In this document: piece by piece, positions 44,935 to 52,580 of the stretch
Numbering within the stretch: the first letter of the stretch is position 1
Layout: every line of letters begins with the position of its first letter
Assembly (NCBI GenBank): GCA_944327255.1
Contig: CALVHA010000011.1
Location: 1-64,000, forward strand
From: Candidatus Gastranaerophilales bacterium
Lineage (GTDB): Bacteria > Cyanobacteriota > Vampirovibrionia > Gastranaerophilales > Gastranaerophilaceae
Length of the DNA stretch: 64,000 nt
Direction of reading: 5' to 3'
Translations under genes and position numbers: made by a program
Notes under the pieces: model-generated
What the model saw: only the letters and a program-made list of their open reading frames with translations
Databases searched by the model: none
Told to the model about the DNA's origin: nothing

Positions 44935-46362
44935 TTGCAACAAAACTTTGAGAACTTGCCCAAATTTGTGGCAAAGTTGTATCATATGTATATGTATGAG
45001 TTTTATCCGTACTTTACAAATGATGGTTCTGTAGGACTTTTTAGCCCATCAGATGACGATATCTACCACTCAACTTATGGGGCGGCATCTGAGGCATATG
45101 AAAAGTTTATTTTTCCTGCGGAGCTTGACCGTTATTTCTATAATAATAATGAAATAAAAATTTTAGATATTTGTTTTGGCATCGGTTATAATTCAAAAAG
45201 TTTTTTGAATTATTTTTTAAATTTCAAAAAAAAATTTTTGGTAAACAAAAAAACATTATCAGAATATAACGAAAAGATATATACAGATAATGTTAATATT
45301 CAGAATTATAACGATTCGACAGATACTAATAATAAAATTAATCAAAAAAATATATTATATAGCGCCAAGATATATTCCGATAATAATTCTAATAAAATTG
45401 CTATACAACCTGCTACATGGTTTAATAATTTTAAAATTTATATCAAAGCAATCGATACTGATAAAACTCTTGCATATCTTTCACCGTTCATTAATTCAAA
45501 ATCTGCACCTCCAAAAAATTATAAATTGCCCTTTAAAAACGAATCAATACAAAAACTACTTTTAAAGAGAACAGGAAATGATAATAAAATTCAAAAATCT
45601 CTAATAATGTATCCTGATGAGCTTAATATAATAATATTAAACAAAATAATAGAATCAAATCCAGATATTTTATCAAATTCAGATATTGAAACTTTACTTT
45701 CGAACAAAAAATTCCGTAAATATTTTAATGCCTCTATTTGCTCTTTATTTAATTTTTACAAAATTCAAGGAGGTAATTATACCCGTAAATGGCAATTAAA
45801 TGCATTTTTACATAATATATATTATAAGTATCTATCAAAACGTCATAAAAAAGTATTTAATAGCCTATTATATAAGAACTTTAATTTTGAACTAAAAATT
45901 AAGGATGCACGTGCGGAACTAAAAGATGATACTAACTCGTATAATTTAATATTTTTGGACGCATTTACACCTGCAAAGTGTCCATGCCTTTGGACTTTAG
46001 ATTTTTTTAAACTTTTATACAATCATCTTGAAGCAAATGGGATGATATTTACTTATTCAAATTCTGCTGCTGTTAGAAACGCTTTTTTGAATGCAGGTTT
46101 TTCAGTAGGAAAAATTTATAATGAATCTGCCGGAAAATTTATGGGGACACTCGCAACAAAAAATTGTGACCTTATTAAATATCCACTTTCAGAATACGAT
46201 TTAGGGCTTATTAAAACCAGAGCAGGCATATTTTATCGTGATGAAAATTTAACAGCCCTTAATGAGGCAATACTCGATCGACATAAAACTGAAGTGGAAA
46301 ATTCTTCCTTAATTTCCAGCTCAAAATATATAAAACAAAATAAAACAAAGGGTAATAAATGA
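44935..46362 (+). CDS. MnmC-like (DUF752) tRNA methyltransferase with a long insertion
   Basis: A 475-residue protein whose two ends match the methyltransferase half of MnmC, which completes mnm5(s2)U34 in tRNA. The N-terminal part has HSTYGAASEAYEKFIFPAEL and SAM-motif ILDICFGIGYNSK (about 75-87). The C-terminal half has LIFLDAFTPAKCPCLWT (from about 339) and SAAVRNAFLNAGFSVGKI. Between them lie about 250 Asn/Lys/Ile-rich residues of low complexity, not present in ordinary MnmC. The start is a TTG (44935), 6 bases after thrB, without a clear Shine-Dalgarno; an ATG for Met18 is an alternative. It overlaps the FAD oxidoreductase gene by 4 bases. Confidence 0.78.
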   Translation: MQQNFENLPKFVAKLYHMYMYEFYPYFTNDGSVGLFSPSDDDIYHSTYGAASEAYEKFIFPAELDRYFYNNNEIKILDICFGIGYNSKSFLNYFLNFKKKFLVNKKTLSEYNEKIYTDNVNIQNYNDSTDTNNKINQKNILYSAKIYSDNNSNKIAIQPATWFNNFKIYIKAIDTDKTLAYLSPFINSKSAPPKNYKLPFKNESIQKLLLKRTGNDNKIQKSLIMYPDELNIIILNKIIESNPDILSNSDIETLLSNKKFRKYFNASICSLFNFYKIQGGNYTRKWQLNAFLHNIYYKYLSKRHKKVFNSLLYKNFNFELKIKDARAELKDDTNSYNLIFLDAFTPAKCPCLWTLDFFKLLYNHLEANGMIFTYSNSAAVRNAFLNAGFSVGKIYNESAGKFMGTLATKNCDLIKYPLSEYDLGLIKTRAGIFYRDENLTALNEAILDRHKTEVENSSLISSSKYIKQNKTKGNK

Positions 46363-47669
46363 AAAATACAAAAAAATACGATGTTATAATAGTCGGAGGT
46401 GGCACTGCAGGCTGCGCTGCCGCTTACACTGCCGGCAAACTAGGTCTAAAAACACTGATAATCGAAAAAAATATACATCTTGGCGGTACAATAACATCAG
46501 GACTTGTTGTACCGGCAATGAAATCTTCTGACAATCAAATTAACACTGATTTTTATCACGATTTAGTTAATGAATTGCATGCGATTGGCGGACAAATTAC
46601 TTATCAAAATAATCCTGGTTGGTTTAATCCTGAACTTACAAAAATTGCATTAGATTCACTAATGGCGAAAGCCAATGTAGATGTCTATTTCGATACGCAT
46701 ATAACTAAAATAGAGTTGACAAATCGCTTAATTAAGTCAATTACTATCTCGAAAGAAATCTTATCAGTATATAACGATAAGTTACAAGTTAACACTAAAA
46801 AATTATCAGTACCTATCGAAACGAGATATGTTATAGACTCAACAGGAAATTGTGAAATTGGAAAATTTTGCGATTGTGAATTTTTAGAAAAAAAATCTGA
46901 AAATCAACCGGTAAGTTTGAGATTTATGATGAGCGGAATTGATTTAAAAAGATTTTCGGATTGGCTTCTTGATTATGATAAAGATAGAAATGTAACAACT
47001 GCCGAAGAAATCGACGGGCAGATTCATTTGTCTACTGCTTATACCTGGGATATGGACAAAAATTGGGCTTTACGCCCCCTATTTAAGGATGCGGAGAAGA
47101 AAGGGCTGCTAAAACCTCACGACAGTAACTACTTTCAGGTGTTTACAGTTGCTGGAATGCCGAATACTATTGCTTTTAATTGTCCTCGCATTATTGATTA
47201 TAATGATACTCTTGCTGTAAAAGATGCCTCAAAGGCACTTATATTAGCCAGAAAGACCATATTAAGACTTAGCAATTTTTGTAAGGAGTATTTTCCTGGA
47301 TTTGAGAAAGCTTATATATCAAATATTGCAGATATGCTCGGAGTGAGAACTTCACGCAGAATTAGAGGAAAATATGTTTATACAATGGACGATATAATTT
47401 CAGGTAAAAAATTTGAAAATCCGGTCGTTATTGCCAATTATCCAATTGATGTACATTCAAAAAAGAAAAATTCTTCTACACTTAAAGTTGTCCAGGATTA
47501 TCAAATCCCTATCGAGTGCATGATGTCAAATGATATTGATAATCTATTCGTTGCTGGGCGATGTGTTTCAGCAGATTTCTTTGCACAAGGAGCACTAAGA
47601 GTGCAAACAAGCTGTTTCTCAATGGGTGAGGGTATTGCTAAATATCTTGCAAAATCTATTTTGAATTAA
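46359..47669 (+). CDS. FAD-dependent oxidoreductase (FAD_oxidored-like)
   Basis: A 436-residue flavoprotein. The dinucleotide fold IIVGGGTAGCAAAYTAGKLG begins at residue 10, and the C-terminal FAD motif is NLFVAGRCVSADFFAQG. YVIDSTGNCEIGKFCDCEF in the middle fits the FAD_oxidored family rather than glycine oxidase. The substrate is unknown. Its ATG overlaps the stop of the MnmC-like gene (ATGA), so tight co-translation is expected. MnmC in enterobacteria carries an FAD oxidase half fused to the methyltransferase, which makes a joint role in tRNA modification attractive but unproven. The 3' end overlaps the convergent gene by 14 bases. Confidence 0.82.
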   Translation: MKNTKKYDVIIVGGGTAGCAAAYTAGKLGLKTLIIEKNIHLGGTITSGLVVPAMKSSDNQINTDFYHDLVNELHAIGGQITYQNNPGWFNPELTKIALDSLMAKANVDVYFDTHITKIELTNRLIKSITISKEILSVYNDKLQVNTKKLSVPIETRYVIDSTGNCEIGKFCDCEFLEKKSENQPVSLRFMMSGIDLKRFSDWLLDYDKDRNVTTAEEIDGQIHLSTAYTWDMDKNWALRPLFKDAEKKGLLKPHDSNYFQVFTVAGMPNTIAFNCPRIIDYNDTLAVKDASKALILARKTILRLSNFCKEYFPGFEKAYISNIADMLGVRTSRRIRGKYVYTMDDIISGKKFENPVVIANYPIDVHSKKKNSSTLKVVQDYQIPIECMMSNDIDNLFVAGRCVSADFFAQGALRVQTSCFSMGEGIAKYLAKSILN

Positions 47670-49014
47670 ATTTTGCTCGCAGAATTTGTGCGGCATTAAG
47701 AAGTGGGTCAATGGTAGGCGAAAATGGTGGCGCATATGTTAAGTCATTACGCACAAACTCTTCTACAGTTAATCCCCCAAGAAGTGCTGTTGCAAGAGAG
47801 TTTATCCGCTTATCGCTGTCTCCAGCTCCAACAGCCTGTCCGCCGAGGAGTTTCCCGGTATTTTTATCAGCAATGAGCTTTAAAGTTATATTATTTGCGT
47901 CCGGCATATAGCCTACTTTATCATTTTTTGTAACTTTTGCAGAAATAGTTTCATAGCCATGCTTTTGTGCCTCTTTTTCAGTAAGGCCGGTCATAGATAT
48001 TGTTAACCTCAGACATCTTGTAACTGCAGACGCAAGAACTCCGCTAAATTCATCAAATCCTCCAGTAGCATTTATCGCAGCACATCTCCCCTCTTTATTG
48101 GCATTTGAGCCGAGAGGCATCCATACTGGTGTATTGGTAACTATAAAATTTTCTTCGCAGCAATCACCGCAAGCATATATGTCCTTAATTGATGTTTCCA
48201 TACGCTTATTGACCTTTATTGCACCGGTAATTCCAAGTTTAATGCCTGCCTCAACAGCTATTTCAACATTTGGTCTGACACCCGTGCAAATTACAACTAA
48301 GTCAGTATCAAAAACTTGTCCATTTTCTGTTTCAACTGAAGTTACCCCATCTTCTGTTCCACAAAATTCTGTAACCGTATGCCCTGTAATAATTTCAAAT
48401 TTTTCATCATGAATACTAAATAACTGTTCCTTTACAAGTTCGGACATGTCCTCATCCAAAACCGGCATAAGGTAATTCCCGCGTTCAATAAGTGTAGTTA
48501 TTATATTGTTTCTTACAAATGCTTCTAGCATTTCAAGACCGATATAACCTCCCCCGATTATAACAGCACGTTTTGAATCTTCAAGTTTTTTTCTTATATT
48601 TATAGCATCCTCAATTTTTCTTACAGTAAAAATATTTTTAAAACAGTTATTCTTTATTGGCGGTATTATTGGTCTTGCACCTGTTGCAATAACTAACTTA
48701 TCATAGCTCACAAGAAAAACATTGTTTCCCTGCAAACTATGAACAAGCACTTGCTTGGTTTCGGGAATAATTTTCGTGACTTTATGCTGTAGGTGAACAT
48801 TAATACCTTCACTTGCAAATTCTTCTGGGGAACGAACCAATAGTGTTCTGTAGTCTGCAAAATTTCCTTCTATATAATATGGAATTCCACACGCAGAATA
48901 TGATACATGTGTATCGTCAGTATAAATATCGATTTCCGCATCCGGAAGTTCCCTTTTTGCCTTTGCTGCGGCCTTTGCACCTGCGGCAACTCCGCCGATA
49001 ATAACAATTTTCAT
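47656..49014 (-). CDS. CoA-disulfide reductase / NADH oxidase-type flavoprotein
   Basis: A 452-residue pyridine nucleotide-disulfide oxidoreductase. FAD-binding IIGGVAAGAKAAAKAKRE opens the protein. The single redox cysteine is Cys42 in SYSACGIPYY, as in NADH oxidases and CoA-disulfide reductases. The NAD fold is VIIGGGYIGLEMLEAF and the second FAD motif is IYACGDCCEE. It would reduce oxygen, peroxide or CoA disulfide with NAD(P)H, useful for oxygen defence in an anaerobe. The exact substrate needs biochemistry. The start has few alternatives; a small gene lies 48 bases upstream. Confidence 0.9.
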   Translation of the reverse strand: MKIVIIGGVAAGAKAAAKAKRELPDAEIDIYTDDTHVSYSACGIPYYIEGNFADYRTLLVRSPEEFASEGINVHLQHKVTKIIPETKQVLVHSLQGNNVFLVSYDKLVIATGARPIIPPIKNNCFKNIFTVRKIEDAINIRKKLEDSKRAVIIGGGYIGLEMLEAFVRNNIITTLIERGNYLMPVLDEDMSELVKEQLFSIHDEKFEIITGHTVTEFCGTEDGVTSVETENGQVFDTDLVVICTGVRPNVEIAVEAGIKLGITGAIKVNKRMETSIKDIYACGDCCEENFIVTNTPVWMPLGSNANKEGRCAAINATGGFDEFSGVLASAVTRCLRLTISMTGLTEKEAQKHGYETISAKVTKNDKVGYMPDANNITLKLIADKNTGKLLGGQAVGAGDSDKRINSLATALLGGLTVEEFVRNDLTYAPPFSPTIDPLLNAAQILRAKFNSK

Positions 49015-49061
49015 ATTGAAAGAGTATGCAAAAAGATTACATTTTTATATTCCCCTATAGA

Positions 49062-49202
49062 TTAATTTATGCCCGACGTACCTAAAAAAGATTCCCGCAT
49101 AAATTCACAATAACAATCCAAGTCACTTTTAAATTCTTCAGCCTTATCAACTAAATTTTTAAGTTCAACAATAATTCCTTCGTTTTTTAATTCTTCATAC
49201 AT
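49062..49202 (-). CDS. Small acidic peptide, 46 residues, unknown
   Basis: A 46-codon frame starting MYEELKNEGIIVELKNLVDK and ending FLGTSGIN, with GGAG 9 bases before the ATG at 49202. A second in-frame ATG at 49211 touches the Shine-Dalgarno and is unlikely. The product is acidic and helical with two Cys. It lies between the permease and the flavoprotein genes on the same strand. No family is recognised. Confidence 0.5.
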   Translation of the reverse strand: MYEELKNEGIIVELKNLVDKAEEFKSDLDCYCEFMRESFLGTSGIN

Positions 49203-49351
49203 TTTCCACATCTCCACTAATGATGTGTTATATATCGGAATAATACGGTTACAACTTTAGATATTTTTAAGCAATTTTTACAAAAATTAACTTACGTACA
49301 GCAAAAATACTCCCTAAATTCAGCCAAGGAAATATTTCTGAAAATTTATAA

Positions 49352-50236
49352 CTAGTCAGCTTCGCTATACACCAGTCTTTTTCTAAAATGCCACTGTATT
49401 AAGGTCAATATAAGAATTATGGCAAACAGGATATAGGCCATTGCAGACGCCTTTCCTACATTAAAGTATTCAAAAGCATTTTTGTATATGGCATATACAA
49501 GGACGTTAGTGCTATCTAAAGGTCCGCCTTGCGTCATAAGATATATTAAATCAAATATTTGGAAAGAACTTATCGCAGTTATAATAACCACAAAAAATAT
49601 AGTCGGTGAAAGCATCGGAATTGTAACATCTTTAAAAGTTTGAAATGCATTAGCTCCATCAATTTTTGCAGCCTCAAATACGCTTTGGGAAATTCCGCCA
49701 AGTGAGGCAAGAAAAATGATCATATTATATCCGATAAGCTTCCATACTGAGACAATAATCAATGCAGGCATAGCCCAATTCGTATCATAAAGCCAGTTTA
49801 TATGAATGTGTAGAACAGTATTTAAAAGGCCTATATTAGGATCAAATATCCACTCCCAAACAATTCCGATAACAATCATAGGGGTAATAAACGGTAAAAA
49901 ATAAGCCGTTTTATAAAATTCACTTCCTCTGATTTTTGAATTAAGCAACGCTGCAAGTATAAGAGGAATAATTACTCCAAAAACAGAAGTTGAAATTGCA
50001 AATACAAAAGTATTTATCAAAATTTTGTAAAAAGCAGGCTCTGAAAATATTATTCTGTAATTTTTAAGTCCGACAAATTTAATGGGATTAAGTAGATCCC
50101 ACTCAACAAAACTCAAACCAAAAGAGCATATAACCGGAATTATGATAAAAATAATCATTCCCAAAAGAGCAGGTAGTATAAAAATCCATCCTGCAAAACT
50201 CTGATTGTTTAAAAATTTATCTATCAGCTTTTTCAT
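49352..50236 (-). CDS. Sugar-type ABC transporter permease (MalF-like)
   Basis: A 294-residue inner-membrane permease of the binding-protein-dependent carbohydrate family. Six hydrophobic segments are visible, from GWIFILPALLGMIIFIII to AMAYILFAIILILTLIQW. The EAA loop EAAKIDGANAFQTFKDVTIP contacts the ATPase. It would form half of a heterodimeric permease, but no second permease, binding protein or ATPase gene is in the window. The ATG at 50236 gives MKKLIDKFLNNQ; a TTG 24 bases upstream is possible. There is no Shine-Dalgarno, and a TATAAT box ends 6 bases before the ATG. Confidence 0.9.
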   Translation of the reverse strand: MKKLIDKFLNNQSFAGWIFILPALLGMIIFIIIPVICSFGLSFVEWDLLNPIKFVGLKNYRIIFSEPAFYKILINTFVFAISTSVFGVIIPLILAALLNSKIRGSEFYKTAYFLPFITPMIVIGIVWEWIFDPNIGLLNTVLHIHINWLYDTNWAMPALIIVSVWKLIGYNMIIFLASLGGISQSVFEAAKIDGANAFQTFKDVTIPMLSPTIFFVVIITAISSFQIFDLIYLMTQGGPLDSTNVLVYAIYKNAFEYFNVGKASAMAYILFAIILILTLIQWHFRKRLVYSEAD

Positions 50237-50248
50237 GCTATAATTATA
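50236..50248. promoter_or_regulatory. Overlapping divergent -10 boxes
   Basis: Plus strand: TG-C-TATAAT (50236-50244), a perfect extended -10 for the phosphohexomutase gene. Minus strand: TATAAT (50248-50243), ending 6 bases before the permease ATG. The two hexamers share bases 50243-50244, so the two start sites probably exclude each other. Confidence 0.5.
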
Positions 50249-50279
50249 CAATAAAGGCAAGAATTAGGGAGAATTATAC

Positions 50280-51755
50280 ATGTTTGAAAAATATAATCAC
50301 GCATTTGGGAAAAATGACATTAGAGGAATTTATGGGGAAGATATTACGGAAGAACTTTTCTATAATGTCGGCAGAGGATTTGTTAAATATTTACAAGAAC
50401 AATCCGGCAAAAGTATAAGTGAAATTTATTTAACTGTATGTATGGATGCCAGAACTCATTCACAATCATTATCAAATGCACTTCAATCAGGGATAACTTC
50501 AACCGGTGCACATGTTATTAATTTGGGGCTTGCTCCTACTCCTATAGGATATTACTCAGAAGTTGTTGGGGTTCCGGAAAGACTTACAGATGGAAACAAA
50601 ATTACAGCGGCATGTATTATAACTGCAAGCCATAATCCAAAAGAATATAACGGATTGAAAATGACTTATGCTCACCAAACACTTACAGAACAACAAATCA
50701 AAGAAGTAAAGGAAATTACTTTAAATAACTGGAGTGAAAATATTCAATCACTTAATCTATCGCTTGTACAAAGTTATGATATAATTCCTACTTACATCGA
50801 AGATATGAAATCACGTTTTGGAAGAATTGGAGAGGGGATAAAAGTTGTAGTTGACAGTGCAAACGCAACAGGCGGTATTGTAGGACCAAAATTATACAAG
50901 GAATTGGGATGTGAAGTTGTAGAATTGTTTTCAGAACCTGATGGAACTTTTCCTAACCACCACCCAAATCCTAGCGTTGAAAAGACTCTTGACACGCTAA
51001 AAAATACTGTTATAAGCGAAAAGGCTGATATAGGTATTGCTTATGATGGGGACAGTGACAGAATTGGAGTTATTGATAACTGTGGTAAATTTTTGACAGG
51101 AGACAAGTTACTTTTAATTTATGCGACTGAACTTATCAGAGAATGCAAAAAAGATGGAATTTGTCCAAAAATCGTAAGTGAAGTCAAATGTTCGCAGGTT
51201 CTTTATGACAGTATAAATAAAATGGGCGGGGATGCTATTATGTGCAAGACCGGTCATGGCTATATCAAATCTAAAATGAAAGAAACCGGTGCTATTCTTG
51301 CAGGTGAAATGAGTGGTCATACCTTCTTTAAAGACAAATACTTTGGATTTGATGACGCAATTTATGCAGGATGCAGAATTATTGAAGTAATTGCTGAAAA
51401 CAGAAAGGAAAATCCTGAATTTACTATTTGTGACTTATTAAAACCTTTTGATAAGGTATACTCTTCACCCGAGTTGAGATATCCTTGTCCAAATGAGCTT
51501 AAAAAATCAACTCTTGAAGCTGTAAAAGAAAAAGTTCACAATAACAAAAACATATTTGGAACAGAAATCAAAGATATTATTACACTTGACGGTATGAGAA
51601 TAGTCTTTGACGGTGGCTTTGCACTAATCAGACAAAGTAATACAGAACCTGTATTTACACTTCGCTTTGAGGCTCAAAACAAAGAGGAATGTGAAAAGTT
51701 GCAAAATGCAATGACTGGAATGCTCGATGATATTCTTAAAGCAGGTTGTCACTAG
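50280..51755 (+). CDS. Phosphomannomutase/phosphoglucomutase
   Basis: An alpha-D-phosphohexomutase of 491 residues that interconverts hexose 6- and 1-phosphates. All four family loops are present: phosphoserine ITASHNP (Ser117), metal site DGDSDR (256-261), the sugar-selecting loop GEMSGH, and the phosphate-binding RQSNTEP near the C-terminus. GEMSGH is typical of enzymes acting on both mannose and glucose phosphates. With ManC it can feed GDP-mannose; it can also serve glycogen metabolism. GGGAG lies 8 bases before the ATG. The stop overlaps the convergent XRE gene by 4 bases. Confidence 0.93.
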   Translation: MFEKYNHAFGKNDIRGIYGEDITEELFYNVGRGFVKYLQEQSGKSISEIYLTVCMDARTHSQSLSNALQSGITSTGAHVINLGLAPTPIGYYSEVVGVPERLTDGNKITAACIITASHNPKEYNGLKMTYAHQTLTEQQIKEVKEITLNNWSENIQSLNLSLVQSYDIIPTYIEDMKSRFGRIGEGIKVVVDSANATGGIVGPKLYKELGCEVVELFSEPDGTFPNHHPNPSVEKTLDTLKNTVISEKADIGIAYDGDSDRIGVIDNCGKFLTGDKLLLIYATELIRECKKDGICPKIVSEVKCSQVLYDSINKMGGDAIMCKTGHGYIKSKMKETGAILAGEMSGHTFFKDKYFGFDDAIYAGCRIIEVIAENRKENPEFTICDLLKPFDKVYSSPELRYPCPNELKKSTLEAVKEKVHNNKNIFGTEIKDIITLDGMRIVFDGGFALIRQSNTEPVFTLRFEAQNKEECEKLQNAMTGMLDDILKAGCH

Positions 51756-51997
51756 ATATAAATTTGTTCATCAGAAATAAGTTCAGCTGGGCTGTAGCCT
51801 AGAGCTTTTGAAATTTTTTCTACCACATCTAAACTAGGAGAGCAAAGCTGTCCCTCAATTTGTGATAGTGTAGATTTCCCAATCCCTGCAAATTGGGAAA
51901 GTTTTTCTTGTGAAAAGCCTCGTCTTAAACGCTCAAACTTTATTCTCATTGCAAATTTTTGTGCAAGCAGTGAAACTTTTTCTGATCTTTTTTTCAT
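51752..51997 (-). CDS. XRE-family helix-turn-helix regulator
   Basis: An 81-residue DNA-binding protein made of little more than an HTH_3 domain. RIKFERLRRGFSQEKLSQFA holds helix 1 and 2, and GIGKSTLSQIEGQLCSPSLD holds the recognition helix and helix 4. The basic N-terminus (MKKRSEKVSLLAQKF) may add DNA contacts. No ligand-binding domain is present. Its target may be its own promoter or neighbouring genes, but no operator was identified. Confidence 0.88.
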   Translation of the reverse strand: MKKRSEKVSLLAQKFAMRIKFERLRRGFSQEKLSQFAGIGKSTLSQIEGQLCSPSLDVVEKISKALGYSPAELISDEQIYI

Positions 51998-52159
51998 ACT
52001 TGGATTTTAACACAAAATTTATTTTGGCTAACTAGCAACAAATTATATTTTATGGTTTTACTTGATTATGCTTTCCAATATAACAAAATAAAGAATCTTG
52101 ATCCAGAATTTTTACCCGTGCTTACAGCTCTGCACAGATATTATTGAACCTAAAAAAAA

Positions 52160-52186
52160 ACCTGATTTTAGGGGATAAAATCAGGT
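52160..52186 (-). terminator. Rho-independent terminator
   Basis: A perfect 11-bp stem (ACCTGATTTTA and its complement) with a 5-base loop, followed on the minus strand by a run of nine T. It ends the transcript of the 55-residue protein gene at 52237. The region 52000-52160 between this and the XRE gene holds nothing I can support. Confidence 0.9.
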
Positions 52187-52236
52187 ACAAAATTTGTAGG
52201 GGAAAAATTAATTGGAGTTATATTATAAAAAATTAT

Positions 52237-52404
52237 TTAAACTAAATGTAAAGCTTGTTTATTTGCTACTGCAATAAAATTCATTTGAGCCAGTAAGACT
52301 TCTGATCTGTCTACGAAGTTTTCGGCCTTTGTATTTGTAGTTATTTGATCTTTATATAAATCATTTAACTTTTTATCAATTTTTTTTAAGTTAGCGACTG
52401 CCAT
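52237..52404 (-). CDS. Small helical protein, 55 residues, unknown
   Basis: A soluble helical protein, MAVANLKKIDKKLNDLYKDQ at the start and IAVANKQALHLV at the end. The start at 52404 has GAGAGG 7 bases upstream; a further 18 in-frame codons upstream look non-coding. The gene has its own terminator. No domain is recognised. The regular heptad-like spacing of hydrophobic residues suggests it forms oligomers or binds another protein. Confidence 0.6.
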   Translation of the reverse strand: MAVANLKKIDKKLNDLYKDQITTNTKAENFVDRSEVLLAQMNFIAVANKQALHLV

Positions 52405-52580
52405 CTTATTGCCTCTCTTCTTATTTGCTCTCTGTATATATATAAAGTATATACACATTTTTAAATTTCAAATTTTGCTTATTTCTTTACAAAACTTTAC
52501 ATTAAAAATTTACCATTCATTAAAGCGCAATTTTTGAGATGCAAATGTTTTTATAATAATATAGGGGAAAATGGCAGGTA

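Noticed and set aside
52052..52147. A 31-codon frame (MVLLDYAFQYNKIKNLD...) on the plus strand before the terminator.
   Set aside because: It has no Shine-Dalgarno, no terminator of its own strand and no recognisable product.
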